Part shown: one piece after another, positions 16,181-27,000 of the stretch
Numbering within the stretch: the stretch's first letter is position 1
Layout: the number at the start of each line of letters is the position of its first letter
Source: a virus
Length of the DNA stretch: 37,613 nucleotides
Strand: one strand, 5' to 3'
IMG/VR virus record: IMGVR_UViG_3300005264_001153
Location: 1-37,613 of that record
Notes under the pieces: model-generated
Databases searched by the model: none
What the model was told of the DNA's origin: nothing
The model's input: the letters and a program-made list of their open reading frames with translations, nothing else
Position numbers and translations under genes: made by a program

Positions 16181-18655
16181 TTGAGCGATGTACAATATAA
16201 AAGTTTTTCAGGCACAGATATGGTAGCAACATGTCATTTGCCTACTCCAGATGGACAAGTAGCCACTCATTATTTAGCATCTTTACAATCTTTTTCTTAT
16301 TCTTGCCATACAAACCGAATCCCTATAAGAAATATTGGTTCTATAAATGTAAAAGATTATGTATCAGGACCAAGAACTATTGCAGGTTCGTTAATTTTTA
16401 CAGTTTTTAATAAACACTTTGCATATGAAATAATAGATAATATTAATTCTAATTATAAAACAAATGAATCTATTTTAGTTGATGAGTTACCTCCTTTTGA
16501 TGTTACAATTTCTCTAGCAAATGAATATGGAGCAGCTTCAAGATTAGCTGTGTATGGAATACAACTAGTCAATGAAGGACAAGTAATGTCTGTAAATGAC
16601 ATCTATACAGAAAATACCTATCAATACGTCGCTAGAAGTATTGAATATTTAAATGATTCAACAAAATATTCATTACCTAACAACACTTCAGAAGAAACAT
16701 TCTTAAATGAAGAAATTAACAACTCTCAAATAAGAAGTGAAGATGCAACTGATGCAATCAATGAAGTTGCAAAAACGCAGACGGAACTAAATAACACTAA
16801 TATAATACAATACAATGAGCTTTCAAAGTGTTCTCCAGCAATAGAATCAAGAGGAACTAATTATATAAAAGTATCAACAAATAAATTCGATATAAAAACA
16901 GTCGCATGTAAAAGTAGTATTGATAATGAAGTTATAAAGACTGAATTCAACAAATATGGAATAGCTACAATAACTAATTTAAAGCCAGATACACTATATA
17001 ATATTCAATTGCTTACAGAACAAAACGAGTTGTCTATGCCTATTTCGATAACCACATTAAAAGATAAATATTATTTATATAATAAATTAACTAATTTATT
17101 GTTTAATGATATGACTGTATTACCTCAAGATGAAAGCTTCTTTAATATAATAATAGAAGAAGCAAAACAACAAAATGAAGATAATATAATGAAGAATATT
17201 TTCACAATAAAGCAACAAAACTCTATCAAATTAGAAAATTCTATTGCTCGAAATGAAAATAAAATCATTACAGATACAATGGTTAAAATTAATAATTTAT
17301 GTGAAATATTGTTGCCATATGCTTTTAAAATTCAGATTGATGAATTAAATTTGTTAAATAAAGATAATATTATAAAAGTTCCTTCAATCGAAAGTATAGA
17401 CAAGCGAAAATTTCGTATTGACGATAAGACTGAAGAGATTACAATATATAAGTTCGAAACAGATTTAAAAGAAGAAGAAAGTATAGATATCTCTGATACT
17501 CAATCGAAAGTATTCTCTCTCAATAAAAATCAAGAAGGATTATATGCTTTTAAAACATTAGCTAAAGATAATGCCTCTTGCTTATTATACTGTTACACAT
17601 TAGATGCTACAAAAAAAAGAAAAGAGATAAATGAAATGAATTTATATAAAGCAGAAAAAACAGCAAAACTAGACAAGGTTTATAGTGATAATAAAACAAA
17701 CATAGATTTGTATAGTGAAAACACATTAGAAAAATCAGAAGCAATTTGGTATTTTTATTATGAAAGAAATAAAAATATTTTTCTCAACATGCCTATTATT
17801 GAAGAAACTAAATTTGATTCTTTTGATAACTATTTAATTATTCATTCTGATTTTAGTAATGATTTTAAAACTGTTCCTGACAAATTGTATCTGTGTTTTA
17901 CTTCGTCAACAGATGTCAACAATAAAGCACCTATTTATCGAAGAAAAATGCAAAGCATGGTATCGTCAATAAAATATTCAGAAAGAGATGTACTGTTTTT
18001 AGAACAAGACATATATATATTCTGGTATGAACTAAATGGAGAAAGAGTGTCTGATGTAGCTACTTTTAATATCAATAATTCAAAACAATTCGAAACATAT
18101 AATGAAAATGTTCGAACATGCATCTTAGATAGCTATGTAACTATGCTAAATCAATATATTAATAAAACTACAAACATAACAAAATTAAATAATATTTTTG
18201 AATTGTTGATTAATTTTGAATCATTAACACCTTACACAATGCCTGCGAAAATATTTAAATCTATTATGACGTCGAATAATATCTCTAATAAAGCAGACTT
18301 AATTTGCTCCGTTTTATATTCAGTAAATAAAGCGAACAAATATGACTCTAATGAACTAATCCATTTCAACGAACTGGAATCTAAAGAGAAATACGGACAT
18401 TTAACAACAATAAATGAAAAAGGTTCGTTAGTTTTTGATACTGAACAAAACGATATTATTATAAAAATATCGAGGATATTAAAGTCTGGAGAAATGCAAC
18501 AAGAATTAGTTAAGATTAATAATGAATCTACTATGATTGTTCCTATAGAAAAAGATAATCACTCTATAATTATTCAAACATTTGATATTAAGTCCATATT
18601 TAAAACCCAAACTTTCTTTTTCGATGTGGCAAATAGACAAATCAAATTAATATAA
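16181..18655 (+). CDS. Tail-tube paralogue with a large C-terminal extension (824 aa)
   Basis: Starts at TTG 16181 with AAAGGGTG upstream. Residues 1-160 repeat the tube-protein pattern of the preceding gene: 'YKSFSGTDMVATC', 'RTIAGSLIFTVFNKHF', 'PPFDVTISLANEYGAASRLA', 'GIQLVNEGQVMSVNDIYTEN', 'YQYVARSIEYL'. After a polar linker, residues of about 225-290 resemble an FN3 domain ('IATITNLKPDTLYNIQLLTE'). The remaining 500 residues are acidic mixed helix and strand with no family I can name. A tube fold plus long extension would suit a tube-initiator or hub-adaptor protein near the baseplate, or a low-copy ring with surface decoration. The role is inference; the paralogy is visible. Confidence 0.65.
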   Translation: MSDVQYKSFSGTDMVATCHLPTPDGQVATHYLASLQSFSYSCHTNRIPIRNIGSINVKDYVSGPRTIAGSLIFTVFNKHFAYEIIDNINSNYKTNESILVDELPPFDVTISLANEYGAASRLAVYGIQLVNEGQVMSVNDIYTENTYQYVARSIEYLNDSTKYSLPNNTSEETFLNEEINNSQIRSEDATDAINEVAKTQTELNNTNIIQYNELSKCSPAIESRGTNYIKVSTNKFDIKTVACKSSIDNEVIKTEFNKYGIATITNLKPDTLYNIQLLTEQNELSMPISITTLKDKYYLYNKLTNLLFNDMTVLPQDESFFNIIIEEAKQQNEDNIMKNIFTIKQQNSIKLENSIARNENKIITDTMVKINNLCEILLPYAFKIQIDELNLLNKDNIIKVPSIESIDKRKFRIDDKTEEITIYKFETDLKEEESIDISDTQSKVFSLNKNQEGLYAFKTLAKDNASCLLYCYTLDATKKRKEINEMNLYKAEKTAKLDKVYSDNKTNIDLYSENTLEKSEAIWYFYYERNKNIFLNMPIIEETKFDSFDNYLIIHSDFSNDFKTVPDKLYLCFTSSTDVNNKAPIYRRKMQSMVSSIKYSERDVLFLEQDIYIFWYELNGERVSDVATFNINNSKQFETYNENVRTCILDSYVTMLNQYINKTTNITKLNNIFELLINFESLTPYTMPAKIFKSIMTSNNISNKADLICSVLYSVNKANKYDSNELIHFNELESKEKYGHLTTINEKGSLVFDTEQNDIIIKISRILKSGEMQQELVKINNESTMIVPIEKDNHSIIIQTFDIKSIFKTQTFFFDVANRQIKLI

Positions 18656-18671
18656 AAAAGGATGTGACAAA

Positions 18672-19655
18672 GTGGATGCCTCTAAAACAGGAATACCTAT
18701 ACCTTACGAACAATATAACAACAAATTGAGAAATACTCCATTGTTTTACAACACCTATAGCAATCAATTAGATTCATTAAATACAAGATTTTTTTCAAGT
18801 GCAGATGCCGAGATATGGTTTAATGATGAAATTTTCATTGACGATGTTGTTCAAATCACATGGCAATTACAACAAAACGTCCAGCCTTTAATAGGATTTA
18901 ATTCGTATACTATTGACGAATATTCTGTTGGGTCTCGACTTGTAACAGGAACTTTCGCTGTCAACTTCACTAGAGCAAACTATTTAGAAGAAGTTCTAAA
19001 TAAATTACGAACACTAACTATGATTCAAACTGATTCAAAAGAATATAATGATAACGAATATTTAGACTCTACGAACACTCCTTTATGGAAAAAGAATTTC
19101 GACATAGTTGTATCTTATGGCGGAACAAAAACACAAAACGCAGTTGCTTCTACTTCAATGACATTGATTGATGTCCAAATAACAGGCTGTTCACAACAAA
19201 TTGATTCAAATGGCTCAGCGATAATTGAAAGCTATTCTTTTATGGCAAAAGATATTCAATACGCTCCTATTGATAAAATAGCAACAAATCAAGTTTTGCC
19301 TGAAATGACAGAAATAATTAATGTTATTGATAGTAGATATTACGAAGAAATAACAAGTTCTATAGCAACAGGCTATACTAAAAATATAACAAACAATATC
19401 ATAGAAATAAAGTTAACTAGTCCATATGAAATAACAAACGTAAAATGGAGTCCAATCATTAATACAAAAAAAGTATTTTATTCTATGAATAAAAATGAAG
19501 ATAAATGGACTTCAATAATACATGAAGAGATTAAAACAGACATACAAGCTTATATAAAAGCAACAGGAGCAACTACAGTAATATTGCAAGTTCAATTGCT
19601 TATAAATAATAAAGAAATCATACAAGAGATTAAAACGACAGTCGTCGCAAAATAA
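18672..19655 (+). CDS. Third tail-tube-fold protein (327 aa)
   Basis: Starts at GTG 18672 after AAAAAGGATG. Residues of about 40-215 follow the tube layout: 'AEIWFNDEIFIDDVVQITWQ', 'YTIDEYSVGSRLVTGTFAVN', 'FTRANYLEEVLNKL', 'FDIVVSYGG', 'MTLIDVQITGCSQQIDSNGS', 'ESYSFMAKDIQYAP'. Compared with the first tube protein it has an extra N-terminal 40 residues and a C-terminal domain of about 110 residues that looks beta-rich. It probably forms a specialised ring at one end of the tube. Location just before the tail-assembly chaperones fits a tail role. Confidence 0.65.
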   Translation: MDASKTGIPIPYEQYNNKLRNTPLFYNTYSNQLDSLNTRFFSSADAEIWFNDEIFIDDVVQITWQLQQNVQPLIGFNSYTIDEYSVGSRLVTGTFAVNFTRANYLEEVLNKLRTLTMIQTDSKEYNDNEYLDSTNTPLWKKNFDIVVSYGGTKTQNAVASTSMTLIDVQITGCSQQIDSNGSAIIESYSFMAKDIQYAPIDKIATNQVLPEMTEIINVIDSRYYEEITSSIATGYTKNITNNIIEIKLTSPYEITNVKWSPIINTKKVFYSMNKNEDKWTSIIHEEIKTDIQAYIKATGATTVILQVQLLINNKEIIQEIKTTVVAK

Positions 19656-19672
19656 TAAAGTTTCTTACGTTG

Positions 19673-19699
19673 TAATAATACTTTACTATAGTATTATTA
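19673..19699 (+). other. AT-rich hairpin upstream of the chaperone genes
   Basis: A 10-bp stem (19673-19682 with 19690-19699) with a 7-base loop lies just after the third tube-fold gene. There is no T-run, so it is more likely an mRNA-processing or stability element than a terminator. Confidence 0.4.
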
Positions 19700-19715
19700 A
19701 TATAGATAATTAAAA

Positions 19716-19758
19716 GGGAGGTGGACCGTTACAAAAATTTTTGTAACGGAAATATATG
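19716..19758 (+). promoter_or_regulatory. Shine-Dalgarno separated from its start codon by a perfect 24-base palindrome
   Basis: GGGAGGTGG (19716-19724), a near-perfect match to the 16S rRNA tail, is about 32 bases from the ATG at 19756, too far for normal initiation. Between them is a gapless palindrome at 19726-19749 (CCGTTACAAAAA and its complement). If it folds, the effective distance from the Shine-Dalgarno to ATG falls to about eight bases. In the ATG frame there is a TAA at 19744-19746, so no upstream start is possible. A 12-codon leader from GTG 19721 would end in TGA overlapping this ATG (ATGA), a second possible route by coupling. Confidence 0.75.
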
Positions 19759-20301
19759 AGACCAATACAAACAAGAGATTTTTCAGAAGCATCTAGAAAT
19801 GCATCAAAAGCAAGAGAAGGAACAGAGCAACGTATGGCAAAAGCAATGAATTATAATATTCAAGAAGATGAAGAAGATATTATACAAGAAGATATTATAC
19901 AAGAAGACGAAGAAGGTATAATCCAAGAAGATTTTATTCCAGAAGCACCAATTACACCAGAAGATTTAATTCCAGAAGATTTAATTACAGAAGAACCTTC
20001 TTATGAAAATAAAATTTCAGAATGGAAAATACTACACGGGAAAATATTTAAAAGCACAATAGATGGACAAGAGTATATATGGATGAAAATAAAAAGATCT
20101 GTCTATGTAGAAATAATGAACCATAAAGATGAAAGCGAAGATGCATTTTATAAAAGACAAGAATTAATAGCTCGCAAGTGCGTTTTATTCCCTGAAAATA
20201 TAGGAACATTAATAGAAACAAATGGAGGGTTAGCAACAACTCTTTCAGATGAAATTATTTTCAAATCTGGCTTTGATATTCAAAGTACAATAGAATTGTA
20301 A
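19756..20301 (+). CDS. Tail assembly chaperone 1 (181 aa)
   Basis: Residues 1-35 are basic and polar. Residues 36-80 are a very acidic Ile/Gln/Pro/Glu/Asp repeat region. Residues of about 85-181 form a domain with 'EWKILHGKIFKSTIDGQEYI', 'KIKRSVYVEIMNH', 'RQELIARKCVLFPENIG' and 'GGLATTLSDEIIFKSGFD'. That layout (short beta part, then 'C-x-(L/F)-(W/F)-P', then 'G...L...I...SGF') is the pattern of tail-assembly chaperones of large Gram-positive phages. They coat the tape-measure protein before tube assembly. The next gene has the same domain. Its unusual ribosome binding site is described separately. Confidence 0.65.
   Translation: MRPIQTRDFSEASRNASKAREGTEQRMAKAMNYNIQEDEEDIIQEDIIQEDEEGIIQEDFIPEAPITPEDLIPEDLITEEPSYENKISEWKILHGKIFKSTIDGQEYIWMKIKRSVYVEIMNHKDESEDAFYKRQELIARKCVLFPENIGTLIETNGGLATTLSDEIIFKSGFDIQSTIEL
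19876..19905 (+). repeat. Two tandem 15-base repeats in the acidic region of chaperone 1
   Basis: GATATTATACAAGAA occurs twice in direct succession and encodes DIIQE-DIIQE; diverged copies follow. The acidic spacer probably grew by slippage. Confidence 0.85.
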
Positions 20302-20314
20302 GAGTGGTGAAAAA

Positions 20315-21064
20315 ATGAGAATAAAAAAAGAAAAAACTAATATAGACAATATAACTGATATAGGTGAAATATATGAAATATTTCAAGAAGAATATCGTAA
20401 TGTGTTTTTTACTAAATTAGAAGATTACTTTTTTATCTATAGATCATTGAATAGAAAAGAACATAAAGCATTGATAGAAAATAAAGATTTTAGTGACATA
20501 GAAAAAGAAGATATTATATGCGAATCTTGCTTACTATGGCCAGAAAAATTCGACTTTGATAATTGTGAAGCAGGTGTTCCTACTCAACTTGCAAAAAAAA
20601 TTATAAAAGATTCTTTTTTAGCAAGTACAGATGATAGGGCATCTGTTATAACTTACTACCGAAACCAAATGTTTAATACTGATTACCAACTTAACTGTAT
20701 TATCAACGAAGCTTTTCCTCAATTTGATATAGAAGAAATTGAGGAATGGGACATAGAAAAAACTTCAAAGTATCTTTCCCGTGCTGAATGGAAGCTTCAA
20801 AATTTAAGAGGTATGAAAATGAATTATGATCCTTATGAAGCTACTCCTCCAAAAGAAAGCAAACCAGAAGTAGTTACAGAAGAATTAACAAGTACTTCTC
20901 AAAGTACTAAAAAGAAAGATAAACTAACGCCAGAAAAACTAGCAGAACTTCAAGCTAAATTCCCCGAAATCAATTGGGCCGATGATTCAGTTTCAAAAGA
21001 AGGAATATCAGCTATGAAAGGAAGTATCGATACAAAGGCAGTTGCATTAAGATCAGGACTGTAA
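20315..21064 (+). CDS. Tail assembly chaperone 2, paralogous to the preceding gene (249 aa)
   Basis: ATG 20315 follows GAGTGGTG. Residues of about 20-110 share the chaperone pattern with the gene before: 'KLEDYFFIYRSLNRKEHKAL', 'EDIICESCLLWPEKFDFDN' and 'AGVPTQLAKKIIKDSFL'. The middle is helical ('INEAFPQFDIEEIEEWD', 'YLSRAEWKLQNLRGM'), and the end is a polar Lys/Pro-rich linker plus a short 'LTPEKLAELQAKFPEINWAD' segment. Many phages make a short and a long chaperone from one gene by -1 frameshifting; here two separate genes with their own ribosome binding sites encode the two forms. It precedes a giant protein that may be its tape-measure client. Confidence 0.65.
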   Translation: MRIKKEKTNIDNITDIGEIYEIFQEEYRNVFFTKLEDYFFIYRSLNRKEHKALIENKDFSDIEKEDIICESCLLWPEKFDFDNCEAGVPTQLAKKIIKDSFLASTDDRASVITYYRNQMFNTDYQLNCIINEAFPQFDIEEIEEWDIEKTSKYLSRAEWKLQNLRGMKMNYDPYEATPPKESKPEVVTEELTSTSQSTKKKDKLTPEKLAELQAKFPEINWADDSVSKEGISAMKGSIDTKAVALRSGL

Positions 21065-21092
21065 TAGCTTAATAGAGAGGAGTTGACTAAGT

Positions 21093-24000
21093 GTGTCTAA
21101 TGGAAGAGAACAAGATTCTTCTAACTCTATAGGAGCTATAGGAGAGGCTGCTTTAGCTGTTGGGGCTGGAGTAGCCTTATTCTATAGAAGTGGAGGATCA
21201 CAACTACTAGAAAGAGGAGTAAGAAAAGCTGATAGATTCTTAGGAGCAATACAAAACGATGTTGCCGGACGAGCTATGAAAGAATTTGATGCGAAAGAAA
21301 TAAAGAGACTTTATGAAAAGCATGTTACTTCAGCAGATAGTTCTTGGAACAAACTAAGTAGTGAATTTGATGATAAAATCCAACTCTTGACTGGCAAAGA
21401 TGACCTTATAAGTGAAATCGTAAAAAGAACTCGACTCTTACGAAACCCCTCTCAAGTACTTGCTTCTGAATTTAATGCTACATTAAAAAATCAATTAAAA
21501 CAAGGTCTAACTGAAGCTTTCAACATTACTGACGAAAATACTCTAGGAAAACTACATTCTTTTGTTGATGATGGGTTTACAAATTTTTATGAAAAAGTAA
21601 TAAAATATTCAGATGGACAAAACTTACATTTTAATAAGGATTTTCAAGACAAACATTTTAGTGATAATTTATTTACTACTGAGCAACAGACAACAATGAT
21701 GCAAGCTTTAAACGACGTAATGAACATCAAAGCGAATAGAAAAAAACAATTCACTGAAAATAATATGATGTTAACTAATAATATCGCAAATACAATTATT
21801 ACCGATATAGAAGGATTAAAAAAACGTTTTGGAAAAAAGGGAGACAGAACTTTAACAGAACAAGCTTTAGGTTTTTCTAGAGTTACTTTACAAGAATTAG
21901 TGGACAATAAAGACAAAGTAATGAATTCAGAAGTCGTTACTAGAAATTCTGATGGAGACATGGTTATAGAAAACGCTATTGAAATAGCAAAAAAAGCAAT
22001 TGAAAGAAACCCTGATTTGGGAGACGTTTACGTCGGAAGCCATATAAGAAAAGATAATTCTGGTAGAATTATCTCTGTTACAAAAACTAAAGAATATAAA
22101 CAAAAAATAGCAGATAGTTTTGCAAATACCCTTCCTGGAAAGTTATTAAAAACTAGAGACGTATTAAATATAAAAGATGCTCCTTCCTTTCATTTTTCCC
22201 CATCAGGAACTATAGATCCTATATTAGCTGCCCATGAAAGAAAAATAGCAGGGATAAGTAATACAGAATCATCGACTTCTAAAATAAGCAATAGTTATGT
22301 ACGTATTCACGATAAAATGTATAGAATAAACGGTCAAGATTTAGAACATGTAAAGGAATTTGATAATTTGTACTTAGTTTCTGGAAAACATGGTTCACTA
22401 CCTAGATCTATTAAAATGTTAGCGGGAGATGCAAATGTAAAAAACAAAAAAGGTTTTCTTGGATGGGCCGATATAGGAACAACTGAAACACCTACAAAAG
22501 CTGCGGAGTTTCGTTCTATTTTTACAAAAACAAATGCAAATTCAGATTGGGGACGCAACTTAATTAATAATTTGCTTTATAAAGATATTCCAAGAAATCT
22601 TTCGCCTGATGAAGCATTCGATATATTTGAACAACTAAAAAAGACAAATAAATTTTTCAACGAAACAACAAGTCAATTAGATATGTCAACAATAAAACAA
22701 CTTAGAAAAGAAGCCTCTAATAATTCAAAGGAATATTTTAAAGCATTAGAAATGCAAGATAATGAAATGTTTAATTCTATAGCCAAGATGTGGAGCCAAA
22801 ATGATGGCTTTAAAAATGAAGATTTGAATGTACTCATAAAAAGATACATCTCTAATCCTCAAAAAGCTCTTGAATCTATTAGTATAATAAGTGATAAGGG
22901 AGTAGGCATATCAGAAACAAAGAGTCTTAATTTCTCTGATATGATAAGAAAAGAAGTTGCAAAAGAAGCTTTTATTAAAGAAATGGAAGGAACTAACGGA
23001 AAAAATTCCATAGTAAATCTATTTAATCGTGCAGGAATAAAAGGTAGAAAATTAGACGAAGCGAAATATCTTGCTAATTATACTGTTTTTCAAAATCAGA
23101 CATACCTACCTAATACTCCAGATAAAGGAGTTAGACATATCGAAAGTATATTCGATTCAATCGAAGCTGCAAGTAGGTTATTTAAGTCAGATATAGAAAG
23201 CGTATATGACAATACAGACGCCCTTTTCGTTAAACAGTTTCGACAAAATATGATTAAGATGTCTAAAGAGAAAGCACCTTTGTTGCAGAAAGGAATTCAA
23301 GCAGCGGAATTAGATATGATGGACGGATTTACTTACGGCAATCATATTCACTTGCAAAAATCTGTAAATATATTAGAAGCAATAAATAACAAAACAAAAA
23401 GAAAAGCTTTTTTTAAACAACTAACAGCAGGTAGAGATAATATGGCAGATGTTACAACTGCGACTATGGTTCCTTATTTTTCTGTTATGAGATTGATTCA
23501 ACCTCTAGACTCTGTTGGACTTGGTTTTTCAGTAAAAAACACAAGAAATGTTAAAGATGCAACTCTTAATATAATGCTAAAACGAGTCCTTCCTGTTGCA
23601 GGAGGATTAACAGCTTTAAGCTATATTGATTATAGAGCGAAAGCATATACTGGAACAGGATTAAAAGGAGCAACAGCGAATTCACTTGCTAGCTTAGATA
23701 TTGGAGCTAGAAAAGTGGCTAGTGCAACAGGGGTAGGTTATGTATTGGATCATGATAGAGATGTGAATCCTATGATGCAATACTGGTTTGGAAAAGATTA
23801 TCAAAATGGAGAAGAACGTAGACAATATTATGAAAATGGATATGCTCCTGTTCGACAAGGTAGATACTGGTCATTTGGATCAGCTTCAGAATTCAGAGGT
23901 GGAAAAATAAATTACTTTCAACCTAATATGTTAAAACGTGCTCATAGTGATTACTCTGATATAGGAATTTATGGCTCAACAAAAGATAAATGGGCACATT

Positions 24001-27000
24001 CTTGGATACCTACTCCAAGACATCCGTTTTCTACAATAAGAAGACTTGCTGATCCGTATTATTTAGAACGCAAACATTATCAGGATAGACCTTATGCTGT
24101 TACAGGTAAAGCTTTTCAAGAAGGAACTCCATGGGGAGCTGTCTTAAATCCTACTATCGGAAGCATAATAAAACCTGAAAGAAAAATGCATCAAAGAGAA
24201 TTACAAGGAACAACAATAGATGTAAGAGATTTAATAGCAAGACAAAACGAAATTCAAAAAAGTAGAGCAAGTAACAAAAGTGGATTAATACGTATAGATA
24301 ATACAGGTTTTACTCCTACCTCTTTTATTCCTGATCAAGCCCCTAATGATGGTCAAAGAATTGTTAACCTAAGTGCAAGTAATGGTCAAATGAAAGCAAA
24401 ACCTTCAGACCTAAACTATAATGCCCCTACAATGACCAATGAATTGTCAGAACAAATAATAATGAGTAACGCTACAAATGTATCAAGTAATGTTCAACAT
24501 GCTACTTATAATATGCCTATTATAGGAGAAGCTATTGAAAAAACATTATCTTTAAGAATGGCGACAAATAGTGTCCGAAGAGCCAACTCTGCAATTTATG
24601 AAAAAGCTAATTCTCAACCAGAAGGCATGATAACAGAAGATTCTATTTTTAGAACTAGAAATTATGCTGGAAGCAGTGTATTGCAAAATGCAGAAGCAGT
24701 TGCTGATTTACGAACTATAAGATCAGGACATAATTATCTAAGCGATGTTAGTTATTCATCAAAAGAGTTGTCAGGTATTTATGGATTTGCTTTTGAATCG
24801 TTATTTCCAAACAAACAAAAGTACACTATGCAAAATGCAGGAAGAATGAATTCTTATTCTCGACAGTTCTGGGACTCTTCAATTGGAGGACTTGGTGGAG
24901 AATTCATGGAAATTGCTAGACGTTTTTTCCCTCATGAGGACCATTCAATAACAAGAATCAATAATATACGAAACACTATGCCTAGTTGGATGCCAGAAAA
25001 ATTTAGATATGGAGATCCATATGAAGCAATCCCTAAAGGAGAAATGAGACTTCCAGGCGAAGGATATACTGATTTATATAAATTACATCCAGATCAATAC
25101 GGTACATATGGAGCTTTTGATAGAATGAAAATTCTAGGAGATATTGCACCATGGTCAAGAGAGTATAAATACTGGAGAGATATTGCAAACGATTCAATCA
25201 AAGATCCTTATTTGAAGAAACAAATGCAGGGAACTAAAGATAGAGTTATAAAGCAATCAAAACAACATGATTTTTATTCATATAGATTTTTAAATTCAAA
25301 AGTAAAAACAATAGATGCTATTGTAGACAAAGTAACTCAAGGTGGTTCATTTAATATCGTCGGAAGCAATGAAAAGTATAAATTGGCAGGAATATCAATA
25401 AAAGGAGATATCAATCAATACTTACAAAATGGAATGCATGTTAGACTAGAAATCGATAAAAATCAATATTCTGGAAAGAATCAAGATGGAAGCATAAATG
25501 CAAACGTAGAAACATTTGATGGAAAGTTCTCGACAAAACTAAATAAAAAAATATTAGACGATGAAATGGCAGTTCTTAGAAATGATAGCAGTGCGGCAGG
25601 AGTTCATGCTAGATTTTCAGACTTTCAAATATTGAGAGGTAAAATTTATGAAACAATAGCTCATGCTCAAATACCATATGTTCATGATAAATTTTTAAGA
25701 GTTAATAGCCCATTAGAATCATATAAAAACGAACAAGTTTATGGAACTAGTTATTCTAGTTGGGGCCATCCAATACAAAGTTTTGTTTTGCCATCTTTAT
25801 ATCGAGAGTGGGAAACAGGTTATGCAGGTCAAAAGATAGGATTAAGTTCTATGTTACTATCAAATTATTTATCAAAAGCTGGAGCTTCTCGAACAGCAAG
25901 AGCAGGAGCTAATATTTTGGTAGCCGCAACTAATCGTTCAGCAGTAGTTGGAGGAGTAATCGGAGGGCTATTAAAGATTGGTGATAAAAAATGGATTTCA
26001 AAAGGTGCAAAAGCAGGAGCTATCGCTGGCTTTGCAGGATACTCTATCACGAGATTAGAACATCCTGTAGAATCCGCTCTAAATTTTGGTAAATTAGGAG
26101 CGGTAATAGGAAAACAATTGTATCACGCCCCAGGAAAAGGAGCACTCGTAGGAGTAGTAGCTGGCCTTGCATTGTCAGGAACACAGAGTACTTATTTTGA
26201 TAAAAACAAAACATTTAAAAAATGGATACCTAAAGGCACTCGAAAAAAATGGGAAATAGAAGAATATTATGACAGATTAAAATATGTAAAATATACAGGG
26301 CTTTATAATAAAGCAGCTAGATTAGCAGAACGAAAAGAAGGCGTCGACATAAAACGTCTTGTAAATAAATACGAATATAGGCAAAAAAAAGACGAAAAAG
26401 AAAAAAGAAAGTTACTTTATGAAAAAAGCAGGATTGAACACAGTAATATAGAAGAGAGTAAGAAAGTTAATTTGCTTAGCACTATAGACTCGAAACTTCA
26501 ATCGCTAACTATAATTCCACAAACGCTTGAAGCAGGTGAATACACTAGGGCAGCATTAATTTACAAACAAGCAGCAGAAGCTACTGTGTATGGATTACAA
26601 GAAGACGCTTCTTGGGCTCAACTTTTTAGAGCTGTACCTAAAAATGAAAGAGACTACTTAATAGAATTTTCTAAAGAAAAAGACCCAAAAAAGCAAAAAG
26701 AAATATTAGAACTCATGTCTCCATATCAAAGAAAAGTACTACAAACAGCATGGAAACAAAAAACAGATAAACTTGAAAGTAATGCATCTTTTTTTGCTAA
26801 ACATAAAATACCAACTTTGAATTGGGGAGGTTGGAATCCTTCTGTTGATTTGGATAATGTAAAGATAAAAACTATTAAGAATGAAGGTATGATGTTATCT
26901 GACTTTGGTGTATACGAATCTCAAATGAATAAACCTGAAGTTATTTTAGCTCCAGAAATTGATGATTACGATGAAGGGAGTTCAGGATTAAAGCTACAAG

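Noticed and set aside
19721-19759. Twelve-codon leader peptide as a confident gene
   Set aside because: Its GTG lies within the Shine-Dalgarno sequence, leaving no proper spacing; kept only as an alternative model for the control region.
23740-23770. 'LDHDRD' in the 2023-aa protein as a second polymerase-like D-x-D-G-D motif
   Set aside because: The Gly is replaced by Arg, and neither the R-T-P motif nor the two-lysine motif is present in this protein.
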